From Pseudomonas sp. L5B5 (GTDB lineage Bacteria > Pseudomonadota > Gammaproteobacteria > Pseudomonadales > Pseudomonadaceae), in NCBI RefSeq assembly GCF_020520285.1, contig NZ_CP084742.1, positions 3,224,001-3,288,000 on the forward strand: a DNA stretch of 64,000 nucleotides, given 5' to 3'. The notes under the pieces were generated by a model. That model ran no database searches, was not told the DNA's origin, and saw nothing but the letters and a program-made list of their open reading frames with translations. Below, one piece after another: positions 19,045 to 33,548 of this stretch. The position numbers were made by a program, and so were the translations under genes. Numbering within the stretch: position 1 is the first letter of the stretch; every line of letters begins with the position of its first letter.

Positions 19045-19428
19045 TTACTTCTGCTCTTGAGCTGGAGGTACGTCAGTCGCACTGTTGGCCGACTTTTGCT
19101 CTTGGAGCACCGGGACATCATCAGAAGCCGGTTTTTGCTTTGGCACTTCAAGCACTGCTGGATCCGGCAAACCTGCTTGAGTCAGCTGATGAGCTTTCTC
19201 TTTAGCAAAGTAACCTAACCCCAAGCTGGTTATGAAGAAACCGGCGGCAAGTATAGCAGTAAACTTACTAAGAAAGGTAGAGGAACCTTGGCTTCCGAAC
19301 ACAGTATTTGAAGCACCTGCACCGAAAGACGCGCCAGCTTCCGCACCTTTACCCTGCTGCAGCAAAACCAGAGCAACTACGCCCAAGGCACCCAGCAGAT
19401 GAAAAACGACTACGACTGTTTCCAGCAT
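19045..19428 (-). CDS. secG: protein translocase subunit SecG
   Basis: SecG is the auxiliary subunit of the SecYEG channel. The 127-residue protein starts [24 protein letters not shown]. It has two membrane segments (about 3-23 and 53-73), the conserved [25 protein letters not shown] loop between them, and a hydrophilic C-terminal extension ([20 protein letters not shown]) typical of Pseudomonas. An in-frame upstream start would add 14 charged residues overlapping tpiA and is rejected. The gene begins four bases after the tpiA stop. Confidence 0.95.
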   Translation of the reverse strand: MLETVVVVFHLLGALGVVALVLLQQGKGAEAGASFGAGASNTVFGSQGSSTFLSKFTAILAAGFFITSLGLGYFAKEKAHQLTQAGLPDPAVLEVPKQKPASDDVPVLQEQKSANSATDVPPAQEQK

Positions 19429-19432
19429 TTTT

Positions 19433-20188
19433 TCAGTTTCCCGCGGCGCGACAGATCGCACCGAACTCATCTGCGTTCAGGGAGGCTCCACCAATCAGCC
19501 CCCCATCGATATCCGGCATGCCGAACAGCTCGACCGCATTGGCCGCCTTCACGCTGCCGCCGTATAGAAGCCGCACACCTCGTGCCACTTCAGAATTCTC
19601 TGCCGCCAACTGCGCCCGAATGGCTGCGTGCACATCCTGGGCTTGCTGCGGTGTCGCAGTCAGCCCGGTACCAATGGCCCAGACTGGCTCGTAAGCAATA
19701 ACAGCATTGGCAAACGCACCAACACCCAACTCCTCGATGATGCTGCCCAGCTGACGCCCGACAACTTCCAGAGTCTTCCCGGCTTCACGCTGCTCGAGAG
19801 TCTCCCCTACACACAAGATCGGCTTCAAGCCACAGGCCTGTGCTGCTGCGAATTTGCGATTGAGAGTCACATCGCGCTCACCCATCAGCTGACGGCGCTC
19901 GGAGTGCCCAACCAGCACCAGGGAACAACCTGCATCCACCAATTGACTCGAGGCGATCTCGCCTGTCAAAGCACCTTGCATCGGTTCAACCGCGGAATTC
20001 TGTGCGCCGACAAGAATCGACTTGCCTTTCAAGCCATCAATCACCTGATTGATATACAAGCAAGGCGGGAATACCGCGACGTCAACACCGCTTGGCAAGG
20101 CCAGGTGACGAAGGCCATTGATCAGCTCAGCGACGCTGGCGCGGGTACCGTGCATTTTCCAGTTACCAGCTACCATGGGGCGACGCAT
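19433..20188 (-). CDS. tpiA: triosephosphate isomerase
   Basis: The enzyme interconverts dihydroxyacetone phosphate and glyceraldehyde 3-phosphate in glycolysis and gluconeogenesis. The 251-residue TIM barrel has the N-terminal GNWKMHG lysine, the catalytic His in VGHSERR, the catalytic Glu in [11 protein letters not shown] (about residues 164-174), and the phosphate-binding LLYGGSVK. The gene lies between glmM and secG, the conserved order. Confidence 0.97.
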   Translation of the reverse strand: MRRPMVAGNWKMHGTRASVAELINGLRHLALPSGVDVAVFPPCLYINQVIDGLKGKSILVGAQNSAVEPMQGALTGEIASSQLVDAGCSLVLVGHSERRQLMGERDVTLNRKFAAAQACGLKPILCVGETLEQREAGKTLEVVGRQLGSIIEELGVGAFANAVIAYEPVWAIGTGLTATPQQAQDVHAAIRAQLAAENSEVARGVRLLYGGSVKAANAVELFGMPDIDGGLIGGASLNADEFGAICRAAGN

Positions 20189-20254
20189 GCTTTACCTCGT
20201 CGATCAAAGTGGGCGCAGATGTTACCCAACCAAAACATCACTGGCAAGCTGAAA

Positions 20255-21592
20255 TCAGGCAGAAACTTCAGCAACCAGCTTTGCCAGCTCATCAGCATAG
20301 GCGCGAACCTGGATTTCATCGTCGCCTTCGACCATGACACGCACCAGAGGCTCTGTTCCGGACTTGCGCAGAAGAACTCGACCACGCCCGGCCATGGCAG
20401 TAGTCACTCGCTCGCAAGCCTCTTTCACCGCTGGATGCTCGACAGGACTGTCGCCGCCGCCAAAACGCACATTGACCAGAACCTGAGGGCACTTGCGAAG
20501 CCCCTGCCGACACTGAACCAGACTTTCACCGCGCGCCTTGAGCGCCATCAGCACCTGCAACGCCGCGATGATCGCATCACCCGTGGTGGCGTGGCGCAAG
20601 CAGAGGATGTGTCCCGAGTTTTCGCCGCCTACCAGCCAGTTACGTTCCAGAAGCTCGGCAATCACGTACCGGTCGCCAACATTGGCACGAACAAAAGGAA
20701 TGCCCAGTTCCGCCAGGGCCAACTCCAGACCCAGGTTGCTCATGAGGGTACCCACAACCCCCCCCTGCAACTTGCCGCGCTCGTGCAAGTCACGAGCGAT
20801 GATGAACAACAGTTCGTCACCGTCGACAACAGTACCCGTCTGATCGACCATCAGAACCCGATCGCCATCACCATCGAAGGCGATGCCCAGATCAGCATGC
20901 TCAGCCAGAACTGCAGCCTGCAGTTGCGCCATATGGGTAGAGCCGCAGTTCTCATTGATGTTCAAGCCATTGGGCTGCGCAGACAGCACCGTAACTTGCG
21001 CACCCAACTCACGGAACACGCTCGGCGCCACCTTATAGGTCGCACCATGGGCACAATCAAGAACGATCTTCAGGCCAGCGAAGCTGGTGCTGGAAGGAAC
21101 ACTGCTCTTGCAGAACTCGATATAGCGCCCAGAGGCATCGTTGATTCGCGACACCTTGCCAAGCTTGCTGGACTCCACCACTGTCATTGGTGCATCCAGC
21201 AACTCCTCGATCATCAGCTCGACTTCATCAGGCAGCTTGGTGCCCTCTCCCGAGAAGAACTTGATGCCGTTGTCATCATGAGGATTGTGCGAAGCACTGA
21301 TAACGATGCCTGCCTCGGCATGGAACGTACGAGTCAGGTAAGCAATCGCGGGGGTCGGCATGGGGCCCAGCAACATGACATCTGCACCGGCAGCGGACAA
21401 CCCGGCCTCCAGGGCCGATTCGAACATGTATCCGGAAATTCGCGTGTCCTTACCCACCAGAACTCGGCATGCGCCCATGCTGCGAAAGGCCATGCCGGCA
21501 GCCCAACCAAGCTTGAGCATGAAATCAGGAGTAATAGGGTATTCGCCCACACGACCACGAATGCCGTCGGTGCCAAAGTATTTCTTAGTCAT
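20255..21592 (-). CDS. glmM: phosphoglucosamine mutase
   Basis: GlmM converts glucosamine 6-phosphate to glucosamine 1-phosphate for UDP-GlcNAc, feeding peptidoglycan and LPS synthesis. The 445-residue protein has the active phosphoserine Ser101 in [12 protein letters not shown], the Mg-binding DGDGDR loop at about 241-246, the sugar-binding GGENSGH, and the C-terminal [15 protein letters not shown] phosphate site. It is 16 bases downstream of folP. Confidence 0.97.
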   Translation of the reverse strand: MTKKYFGTDGIRGRVGEYPITPDFMLKLGWAAGMAFRSMGACRVLVGKDTRISGYMFESALEAGLSAAGADVMLLGPMPTPAIAYLTRTFHAEAGIVISASHNPHDDNGIKFFSGEGTKLPDEVELMIEELLDAPMTVVESSKLGKVSRINDASGRYIEFCKSSVPSSTSFAGLKIVLDCAHGATYKVAPSVFRELGAQVTVLSAQPNGLNINENCGSTHMAQLQAAVLAEHADLGIAFDGDGDRVLMVDQTGTVVDGDELLFIIARDLHERGKLQGGVVGTLMSNLGLELALAELGIPFVRANVGDRYVIAELLERNWLVGGENSGHILCLRHATTGDAIIAALQVLMALKARGESLVQCRQGLRKCPQVLVNVRFGGGDSPVEHPAVKEACERVTTAMAGRGRVLLRKSGTEPLVRVMVEGDDEIQVRAYADELAKLVAEVSA

Positions 21593-21608
21593 AGGTACTC
21601 CATCATTC

Positions 21609-22460
21609 TTATTCGGCGGATTCCACTGCCGTAATCATTCGCACCACATCCATGGTCTCGGCGACATCATGGACACGGATAATCTTCGCCCCCTTGGCAA
21701 CGGCCAAGGCCGCCAGCGCCAGACTGCCATACAGCCGCTCGCCAACGGGATGCCCCAAGGCCTGGCCGATCATGCTCTTGCGCGAGACACCCACCAGCAG
21801 CGGGCGACCCAAGGCGTGCAGTGCTTCCATATGCCTGAACAGACTCAAATTGTGCTGCAGGGTCTTGGCGAAACCAAAACCGGGATCAAGAATGATCCGC
21901 TGCGCATCGATTCCCGCCGCAGCACAGGCCGCCATGCGCTCAGCCAGGAACCCTTCGACCTCAAGGGTAACGTCCTGATAGTGCGGATGATCCTGCATAT
22001 CACCAGGCTCGCCGAGCATGTGCATCAGGCACACCGGCAACCCGCTGGCAGCTGCCGCATCCAGCGCACCGTCGCGCCGAAGCGAGCGCACATCGTTGAT
22101 CAACCCCGCACCCAGGCGAGCGGTTTCCCGCATGACTGCTGGTGTTGAGGTATCAACGGAAATGATGACGTCCAGCTCGCGACTGATGCGTTCGACCACC
22201 GGAGCCACGCGCTCCAGCTCCTCCAGAGGAGATACCGCACGCGCCCCTGGCCGGGTCGACTCACCGCCGATATCGATCAGCGTAGCACCCGCCGCAACCA
22301 TGGCTTCGGCATGACGCAAGGCGACATCGAGCTGGTTGAAACGACCACCATCGGAAAAGGAATCGGGAGTGACGTTCAAGATACCCATGACATGTGCATG
22401 GGCCAAATCAAGAACCCGGTTACCGCAAGGCAACCGGGTAGAGGAAGGAACAGAAGTCAT
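21609..22460 (-). CDS. folP: dihydropteroate synthase
   Basis: FolP condenses p-aminobenzoate with the pterin pyrophosphate to give dihydropteroate in folate synthesis and is the sulfonamide target. The 283-residue TIM barrel carries [15 protein letters not shown] (about 25-39), [11 protein letters not shown], the ISVDT motif and the C-terminal [11 protein letters not shown]. It starts eight bases after ftsH, so it belongs to the ftsH-folP-glmM unit. Confidence 0.97.
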   Translation of the reverse strand: MTSVPSSTRLPCGNRVLDLAHAHVMGILNVTPDSFSDGGRFNQLDVALRHAEAMVAAGATLIDIGGESTRPGARAVSPLEELERVAPVVERISRELDVIISVDTSTPAVMRETARLGAGLINDVRSLRRDGALDAAAASGLPVCLMHMLGEPGDMQDHPHYQDVTLEVEGFLAERMAACAAAGIDAQRIILDPGFGFAKTLQHNLSLFRHMEALHALGRPLLVGVSRKSMIGQALGHPVGERLYGSLALAALAVAKGAKIIRVHDVAETMDVVRMITAVESAE

Positions 22461-22468
22461 TTAAAACC

Positions 22469-24382
22469 TTAGTGATCGGCAGCAGGGCCGCCGATGGGCG
22501 TTTCCGGGCGCTCGTTCTGCGCCACTGGAGGCGTAGTGCCCGAACCGCCCTCCCAATCACGAGGCTCACGCGGAGTACGCCCCGCCATGATGTCGTCAAT
22601 CTGCTCGGCATCGATGGTTTCATACTTCATCAACGCATCAGCCATCGCATCCAGCTTGTCGCGATTGTCGGTCAGAATCTGCTTGGCGGTGCCATAACAC
22701 TGATCAATGATGCTGCGCACCTCGGAGTCGATCAGTTTCGCCGTTTCAGCAGACAGACTTGCATGTTGGGAACCTGCGCTGCGCCCCAGGAACACTTCAC
22801 CCTCTTCTTCCGCATACATCAGTGGGCCCAGCTTCTCCGAAAGCCCCCATTTGGTCACCATGTTCCTGGCAATCTGGCTGGCCCGCATAATGTCATTGGA
22901 GGCGCCCGTGGTCACACCATCGAAGCCCAGGGTCATCTCCTCGGCAATACGGCCGCCGTAGAGCGAGCAGATCTGACTGATCAAGGCGCGCTTGGACAGA
23001 CTGTAGCGGTCTTCCTCCGGCAGAAACATGGTAACGCCCAGAGCCCGCCCGCGAGGAATGATCGACACCTTGTAGACCGGGTCATGCTCAGGCACCACTC
23101 GACCGACGATGGCGTGACCCGCCTCATGGTAGGCCGTGTTCTGCTTCTCCTTCTCGGACATGACCATCGATTTGCGCTCGGCGCCCATCATGATCTTGTC
23201 CTTGGCCAACTCGAATTCCTTCATTTCGACAATTCGCTTGCCGCTACGTGCAGCGAACAGCGAAGCCTCGTTGACCAGGTTGGCCAGGTCTGCACCGGAG
23301 AAACCCGGGGTACCACGTGCAATCACCGCAGGAGCGACGTCATCGCCCATTGGTACCTTGCGCATATGCACCTTGAGAATCTGCTCGCGACCACGGATAT
23401 CAGGCAGCCCCACAACAACCTGGCGATCGAACCGGCCAGGGCGCAACAACGCTGGATCCAACACATCCGGACGGTTAGTGGCGGCAATCACGATGATGCC
23501 GTCATTCATTTCGAAACCATCCATCTCGACCAGCAACTGGTTGAGAGTCTGCTCACGCTCATCATGGCCACCGCCCATGCCGGCACCACGGTGACGACCG
23601 ACAGCGTCGATCTCGTCGATGAAGATGATGCAAGGAGCGTGCTTCTTGGCCTGTTCGAACATGTCGCGCACGCGACTGGCACCCACGCCAACGAACATCT
23701 CGACAAAGTCGGAGCCGGAAATGGTGAAGAACGGTACTTTCGCCTCGCCGGCGATAGCCTTGGCCAGCAGGGTCTTACCTGTACCTGGAGGGCCAACCAT
23801 CAGCACGCCACGAGGAATACGACCACCCAGGCGCTGGAACTTGCCCGGATCACGCAGGAACTCAACCAACTCACCGACTTCTTCCTTGGCCTCGTCGCAA
23901 CCAGCGACGTCAGCCAGGGTGGTTTTCACCTGATCCTCAGACAGCAGGCGCGCCTTGCTCTTGCCAAAGCTCATCGGTCCGCCCTTGCCGCCAGCACCAC
24001 CTTGCATCTGGCGCATGAAGAACATGAAGACCGCGATGATCACCAGGATCGGGAAGCTGGCGACCAGCAACTGGGTCCAGATGCTCTGCTGCTCGGGCTG
24101 CTTGCCCTCGACAACTACATGGTTGTCCACCAGGTCGCCGATCAGGCCGTTATCCTGAATCGCAGGACGGATGGTCTTGAAGCTGTCGCCATCATTGCGC
24201 TTGCCGGTGATCACATAACCATCAACGGCAACTCGCTCGACCTTGCCATCCTTGACTTGCTGAATAAAGTCGGAATAGTTGAGGGTCTGCGGCTCGTTAG
24301 GGCTGGAGAAGTTGTTCATCACCGTCACTAGGACGGCCGCGATGATCAACCAAAGGATCAGATTCTTTGCCATGTCGTTCAA
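22469..24382 (-). CDS. ftsH: ATP-dependent zinc metalloprotease FtsH
   Basis: FtsH is the membrane-anchored AAA protease that degrades misassembled membrane proteins and regulators such as LpxC and sigma-32. The order is membrane segment 1 (about 8-22), a periplasmic domain, membrane segment 2 (about 103-122), Walker A GPPGTGKT, Walker [12 protein letters not shown], the second region of homology, and the Zn site HEAGH, with a C-terminal Gly/Pro-rich tail. The start is ambiguous. TTG at 24382 is well spaced from GAGGG, giving 637 residues. The family start ATG (MAKNLILWL) is three codons inside. Confidence 0.96.
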   Translation of the reverse strand: MNDMAKNLILWLIIAAVLVTVMNNFSSPNEPQTLNYSDFIQQVKDGKVERVAVDGYVITGKRNDGDSFKTIRPAIQDNGLIGDLVDNHVVVEGKQPEQQSIWTQLLVASFPILVIIAVFMFFMRQMQGGAGGKGGPMSFGKSKARLLSEDQVKTTLADVAGCDEAKEEVGELVEFLRDPGKFQRLGGRIPRGVLMVGPPGTGKTLLAKAIAGEAKVPFFTISGSDFVEMFVGVGASRVRDMFEQAKKHAPCIIFIDEIDAVGRHRGAGMGGGHDEREQTLNQLLVEMDGFEMNDGIIVIAATNRPDVLDPALLRPGRFDRQVVVGLPDIRGREQILKVHMRKVPMGDDVAPAVIARGTPGFSGADLANLVNEASLFAARSGKRIVEMKEFELAKDKIMMGAERKSMVMSEKEKQNTAYHEAGHAIVGRVVPEHDPVYKVSIIPRGRALGVTMFLPEEDRYSLSKRALISQICSLYGGRIAEEMTLGFDGVTTGASNDIMRASQIARNMVTKWGLSEKLGPLMYAEEEGEVFLGRSAGSQHASLSAETAKLIDSEVRSIIDQCYGTAKQILTDNRDKLDAMADALMKYETIDAEQIDDIMAGRTPREPRDWEGGSGTTPPVAQNERPETPIGGPAADH

Positions 24383-24574
24383 TTAACTACCCTCTGAAGC
24401 AAGCTCCGCTACTGGTGCGCGCTTCGCATGATATTCACCGGCCTAACTTACTACATTACCTACAGCTCTGGCAGGCGCTGTCTGTAACCCTATGTGAAAC
24501 CTAGACTACACAATATTCGCTTAATCCCACGGGGCGAAATATGAAAATCCTATCACCCCGCTCAAAACCTTCAG

Positions 24575-25204
24575 TTACTCAGCGCGACCACGAAAGCCAC
24601 GCCCCAGCAGATACTGCTCCCTGGAGCGGTCGCGGGAAGATGTCGGCTTGCGCATCTGCACTTTGTCGAACATCTGCCGGACACTCTTGTGGAACTCGTC
24701 AAACCCCTCGCCCTGGAAGATCTTGATCAGGAAGTCACCACCCGGGCGCAGCACTCGACCAGCAAGATCCAGAGCCAACTCGCACAAGAACATCGCTCGA
24801 GGCATATCCACTGCTGCCAATCCACTCATATTGGGGGCCATATCGGAAATCACAAGGTCGACCTCGGAATTTCCCACCGCCTCCAGGATTCGTGCGAAGA
24901 CCTCATCTTCAGTGAAATCGCCCTGGATGAAGGTCACATCGGGAATGCTATCCATCTCCAGGATATCGGAGGCGATCAATCGCCCCTGACCACCAATCAG
25001 ACGACTGGTCACCTGAGACCACCCCCCCGGAGCCGCCCCCAAATCGATTACGCTCATGCCGGGACGAATAAGACGGTCCTTTTCCTGGATTTCCAGAAGT
25101 TTGTAACTGGCACGGGACCGATACCCATCTTTCTGCGCCATTTTGACGAATGGGTCGTTGAAATGCTCTTTCAGCCAGTTATGGCTTGTCTTGGAACGGG
25201 CCAC
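24575..25204 (-). CDS. rlmE: 23S rRNA 2'-O-methyltransferase (Um2552)
   Basis: RlmE methylates U2552 in the A-loop of 23S rRNA at a late step of 50S assembly and is heat-inducible in E. coli. The 209-residue protein begins at GTG ([15 protein letters not shown]) after GAGG at 6 bases; a longer frame to 25288 has no family similarity. It shows the SAM loop [27 protein letters not shown] and the catalytic K-D-K-E set including [10 protein letters not shown]. It is divergent from yhbY; the 192-base gap to ftsH shows no gene. Confidence 0.95.
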   Translation of the reverse strand: MARSKTSHNWLKEHFNDPFVKMAQKDGYRSRASYKLLEIQEKDRLIRPGMSVIDLGAAPGGWSQVTSRLIGGQGRLIASDILEMDSIPDVTFIQGDFTEDEVFARILEAVGNSEVDLVISDMAPNMSGLAAVDMPRAMFLCELALDLAGRVLRPGGDFLIKIFQGEGFDEFHKSVRQMFDKVQMRKPTSSRDRSREQYLLGRGFRGRAE

Positions 25205-25310
25205 AGGGCACCTCAAAAAATAAAACGCGTCGTGATTAACTGGGCGGTCCCGGACTCGCTCGGGTAAACTGGCCGCCGCTTTTTTCAAGATCAGACGCAG
25301 GGGTCAGATT

Positions 25311-25619
25311 ATGCCGCTCACTCAAGAGCAGAAGAAACAGTACAAATCCATTGGCCACCATCTGAAACCAGTATTGACTGTGGCTGATAACGGTTTGACC
25401 GAAGGTGTACTAGCCGAACTTGAACGCGCCTTGAGCGATCACGAGCTGATCAAGATCAAGCTCAACATCCTCGAGCGCGAGTCGCGCCTGGAAGCCATCA
25501 GCGAACTGTGCAAGGCCGGCAAGGCCGATCTGGTGCAGGTCATTGGCAAGATGGCGTTGATCTATCGCAAGAACGCCAAGGTAAACAAGCAGCTGTCGAA
25601 CGTCCATCGCTTCAACTGA
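25311..25619 (+). CDS. yhbY: CRM-domain ribosome-associated RNA-binding protein YhbY
   Basis: The 102-residue protein is a single CRM domain: QKKQYKSIGHHLKPVLTVADNGLTEGVLAELERALSDHELIKIKL with the GxxG-like turn, followed by the helix-strand pair ending IGKMALIYRKN. YhbY binds pre-50S particles. It is the only plus-strand gene in this stretch and shares a short divergent promoter region (about 105 bases) with rlmE, a conserved pairing. Confidence 0.93.
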   Translation: MPLTQEQKKQYKSIGHHLKPVLTVADNGLTEGVLAELERALSDHELIKIKLNILERESRLEAISELCKAGKADLVQVIGKMALIYRKNAKVNKQLSNVHRFN

Positions 25620-25631
25620 CGTCGACTCGGG

Positions 25632-26036
25632 TCAAGGGTGTGCCTGGCGCACCCTGCCACCCCACCCCGGCACCGGCTGCAAGACCAGCAGCAAACCGGA
25701 AAGACCCAGGACCAGATAGCTGAACAACTGCCAGCGCTGGGACTCAGGCAGCAGCATGTGCACAGTGAAATACATCGCACATGCATACATTGCCATCAGC
25801 AGCAGTTGCCCCCGAATTTCCCGCCACAGGCTCTGCACTCCCTCGGACTGGATCAACACCAGCGCCTGAAGAGCCAGGCACACCGCAGAAAACCCAACCA
25901 GCAGCGTGCTGAGCAGCGTCGAGATCTCTTCGATCAGCAACGGTGCAAGACCGATCTGCCCAAGAGCCGGCAACAGCCCAAGATGCAGTAACCACAAGCC
26001 ACCGACCCATAGCATCTGGGTCAGCTGCCAAAGCAT
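25632..26036 (-). CDS. DUF4149 membrane protein
   Basis: The product is about 134 residues with four hydrophobic segments (about 4-24, 38-58, 71-91 and 100-117), fitting the small DUF4149 inner-membrane family found between greA and yhbY in Pseudomonas (PA4754 position). The function is unknown. The start is uncertain: the first ATG (MLWQLTQMLW) sits immediately after a strong hairpin that leaves no free ribosome site, and a second ATG seven codons later (MLWVGGLW) is an alternative. It is convergent with yhbY, with only 12 bases between stops. Confidence 0.78.
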   Translation of the reverse strand: MLWQLTQMLWVGGLWLLHLGLLPALGQIGLAPLLIEEISTLLSTLLVGFSAVCLALQALVLIQSEGVQSLWREIRGQLLLMAMYACAMYFTVHMLLPESQRWQLFSYLVLGLSGLLLVLQPVPGWGGRVRQAHP

Positions 26037-26059
26037 GGCGCCCGCATGCAGCGGGCGCC
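26037..26059 (-). terminator. hairpin between greA and the DUF4149 gene
   Basis: Perfect 9-base arms GGCGCCCGC and GCGGGCGCC with a 5-base loop lie directly after the greA stop. The 3' arm ends at the base before the candidate ATG of the next gene. There is no uridine run. It may end the carAB-greA message or mask translation of the next gene. Confidence 0.6.
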
Positions 26060-26064
26060 TTCTT

Positions 26065-26537
26065 TCAGATGTGACGGACTTCGACAATCTCGTACTCGAT
26101 AACGCCACCAGGCGTTTTGACCACCACCACATCACCCTCTTCCTTGGCGATCAAGGCGCGAGCAATTGGCGAACCGACGGATATTTTACCGAGCTTGATG
26201 TCAGCCTCGTCCTCACCAACGATCTGGTAGGTCACGCTTTCGTCGGTCTCGACGTTGGCGATCTCGACCGTGGTACCAAAAATCACCTTGCCGGAATGAG
26301 GAATGGTCGTGACATCGATGACCACCGAATTCTGCAGACGACCTTCGATATCACGGATCCGCGCCTCGACCATGCCTTGCTGCTCACGCGCAGCGTGGTA
26401 TTCGGCGTTTTCTTTCAAGTCACCCAACTCGCGAGCCGTGCCGATGTCCTGGCTGAGCTTCGGACGCACGACCTTGGTCAGGTGAGCATGCTCTTCTTCC
26501 AGGGCGCGAGCGCCCTGGACAGTCATGGGGTATTTGT

Positions 26538-26541
<4 letters not shown>
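26065..26541 (-). CDS. greA: transcription elongation factor GreA
   Basis: GreA rescues backtracked RNA polymerase by stimulating transcript cleavage. The 158-residue protein has the N-terminal coiled coil (about 10-75), with acidic tip residues in [19 protein letters not shown], and the C-terminal FKBP-like domain ([20 protein letters not shown]). Its ATG overlaps the carB stop codon by four bases. A carA-orf-carB-greA operon has been described for P. aeruginosa, which this arrangement fits. Confidence 0.96.
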
Positions 26542-29759
<3,218 letters not shown>

Positions 29760-29888
29760 GGTTGTCACTCAAATCCGCAGGTCAGTCGGCAAGCCGTCTT
29801 GAACATTCTCTGAGGCGCCTGAGGGGACTCCACCGGGGTCGCCGGGGCCGCCCTCGGGCGCTGCTCGCTATACTTTCAAGGCGAGCGC

Positions 29889-31017
<1,129 letters not shown>

Positions 31018-31025
<8 letters not shown>

Positions 31026-31113
31026 GAGACCTCCCGTATATAGAGCCTGAAGGGGCGATCGCAGGTTGCAAAAAAGCGGAATGACGTTTGGACACGTCAC
31101 CCCGCTTCTTCAT
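31018..31113 (-). CDS. possible carA leader peptide (uORF)
   Basis: A 31-codon frame starts ATG at 31113 ([11 protein letters not shown]...) and ends with TAA at 31018-31020, overlapping the carA TTG by five bases (CTTGACTAAG serves both). It is rich in Lys and Arg codons early on (K2, K3, R4, K9, R10). A perfect terminator stem covers codons 3-13. The ribosome site before it is weak. Basic-residue codons ahead of an arginine-pathway gene suggest translational sensing, but this is inference. Confidence 0.4.
31070..31107 (-). terminator. intrinsic terminator or attenuator in the carA leader
   Basis: On the minus strand AAGCGGGGTGACGT pairs over all 14 positions (two G-U) with ACGTCATTCCGCTT around a 6-base loop, followed by TTTT. 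It lies 45 bases before the carA start. It could be the end of the dapB transcript, an attenuator of carA, or both. Confidence 0.75.
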
Positions 31114-31130
31114 CGAATTATCTGCGCGCT

Positions 31131-31148
31131 TTTAGTGGACACACTAAA
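31131..31148. promoter_or_regulatory. 18-bp palindrome upstream of carA
   Basis: TTTAGTG-GACA-CACTAAA has perfect 7-base arms. It lies 18 bases upstream of the leader ATG, next to a GATAAT sequence (minus strand) that could be the -10 element. It has the look of an operator; I cannot name the regulator, and it does not fit the ArgR consensus I know. Confidence 0.4.
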
Positions 31149-31283
31149 GCTGTAGCTTACAGAAAAAGGCTTTTTTGGTCCACCACTAATGAGTCTGAAA
31201 AGCAGGAGAATGCGACAGGACATCGCTCATGCGGGTCGGAACGGGACCGCAGGTACAAGCCCGGCCCCACTCCCGACTGTATT

Positions 31284-32093
<810 letters not shown>

Positions 32094-32100
32094 TTACTCC

Positions 32101-33225
32101 TTACAGGTCGCCGAAGAAGCGCTTGACGCCCTCGAACCAGCCGGTGGTTTTCGGCGAGTGGGAATTGTCGTCGTCCAGCGAACCACGCAACTCCTCCAGC
32201 AGCTCGCGCTGACGACGACTCAGGTTCACTGGCGTCTCCACCGCAACCCGACACATCAGGTCGCCGGCACCGCCGCCACGCACCGGAGCAACACCCTTGC
32301 CACGAATCCGGAATTGCTTGCCGGTCTGAGTTCCTTCCGGAATCTTCAGCTTGACCCGACCGTCCAGAGTCGGAATCTCCAGCTCGCCACCCAGGGCCGC
32401 ATCAACGAAGCTGATGGGCACTTCGCAGAACAGATGCTTGCCATCGCGCTGGAAGATCGCGTGCTCGCGCACATTGATCACCACATACAGGTCGCCGGTC
32501 GGACCACCCTGGGTCCCTGCCTCGCCTTCACCGGACAGACGAATGCGGTCGCCGGTGTCGACACCCGCCGGCACCTTCACCGACAGCGTCTTGTACTCCT
32601 CGACCCGGCCCTCGCCATGGCAGGAATCGCACGGATCGGAAATGATCTTGCCCTGGCCATGGCAGCGCGGGCAGGTCTGCTGCACCGAGAAGAAGCCCTG
32701 CTGCATGCGCACCTGGCCAATACCGCCACAAGTCGGGCAGGTAACGGGCGAGGAGCCCTTCTTGGCACCCGAACCATCGCACGGCTTGCAGTTGACCAGT
32801 GTCGGTACACGGATATTCACCGTGGTGCCACGTACCGCTTCTTCCAGGTTCAGCTCCAGGGTGTAGCGCAGGTCGCTGCCGCGCTGTGCACCACCACGGG
32901 AACCGCCCCGGCCACCACCAAAGAAGTCACTGAACACGTCACCGAAGATATCGGAGAAATTCTGCCCGCCGAAGCCGGCACCGCCGCCACCCATGCTCGG
33001 GTCGACACCCGCATGGCCATACTGGTCATAAGCGGCACGCTTGCTGGAATCGGACAGCACTTCGTAGGCCTCGTTGGCCTCCTTGAACATGTCTTCCGAC
33101 GCTTTGTCGCCGGGATTACGGTCCGGGTGATGCTTCATCGCCAAACGACGGTAAGCCTTTTTCAGCTCTGCATCACTGGAGCCACGCTCCACACCCAACA
33201 CTTCGTAATAGTCACGCTTTGCCAT
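32101..33225 (-). CDS. dnaJ: chaperone protein DnaJ
   Basis: DnaJ delivers unfolded clients to DnaK and stimulates its ATPase. The 374-residue protein starts [11 protein letters not shown]. It shows the J domain with HPD, a G/F-rich region ([16 protein letters not shown]), four CxxCxGxG zinc motifs ([32 protein letters not shown]) at about 145-210, and the C-terminal client domains. An in-frame extension to 33315 has no family similarity. It is separated from dnaK by 323 bases that include a REP palindrome. Confidence 0.97.
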   Translation of the reverse strand: MAKRDYYEVLGVERGSSDAELKKAYRRLAMKHHPDRNPGDKASEDMFKEANEAYEVLSDSSKRAAYDQYGHAGVDPSMGGGGAGFGGQNFSDIFGDVFSDFFGGGRGGSRGGAQRGSDLRYTLELNLEEAVRGTTVNIRVPTLVNCKPCDGSGAKKGSSPVTCPTCGGIGQVRMQQGFFSVQQTCPRCHGQGKIISDPCDSCHGEGRVEEYKTLSVKVPAGVDTGDRIRLSGEGEAGTQGGPTGDLYVVINVREHAIFQRDGKHLFCEVPISFVDAALGGELEIPTLDGRVKLKIPEGTQTGKQFRIRGKGVAPVRGGGAGDLMCRVAVETPVNLSRRQRELLEELRGSLDDDNSHSPKTTGWFEGVKRFFGDL

Positions 33226-33548
33226 AAGTCTTTGCACTCTTAAGGACGTCCGGCAAACCCCTCCTGAGCTCCGCCAAACTCGTTGAGCCCCTCTACAGGC
33301 CCGGACCCAACTCACGTCAATTCAACGATCCTGGTCTTGGAAAGCCAACCCTATTGCGGGTCGACCATTGCGGTCATCACAGCCGGAAAGCAGGAGCTTC
33401 TCCAGCCCGACCGCCAGCGCACAAACGGAGCTTGTACGCCGTCAAAAATTCGCTGACTCCAGACACGCCAACGCGGGAGCAAGCTCCCGCGCGGCGACAT
33501 CCTACCAGTCACCGCCCAAAGGCAGTCAACCGGCCGACCAACAAGCCA
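33226..33548. repeat. dnaK-dnaJ spacer carrying a single REP palindrome
   Basis: No gene is visible. At 33472-33491 the perfect 20-base palindrome CGCGGGAGCAAGCTCCCGCG (9-base arms, AA centre) is a single REP-type element about 57 bases after the dnaK stop. It probably moderates read-through from dnaK to dnaJ or protects the dnaK mRNA end. I find no heat-shock promoter for dnaJ alone. Confidence 0.65.
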
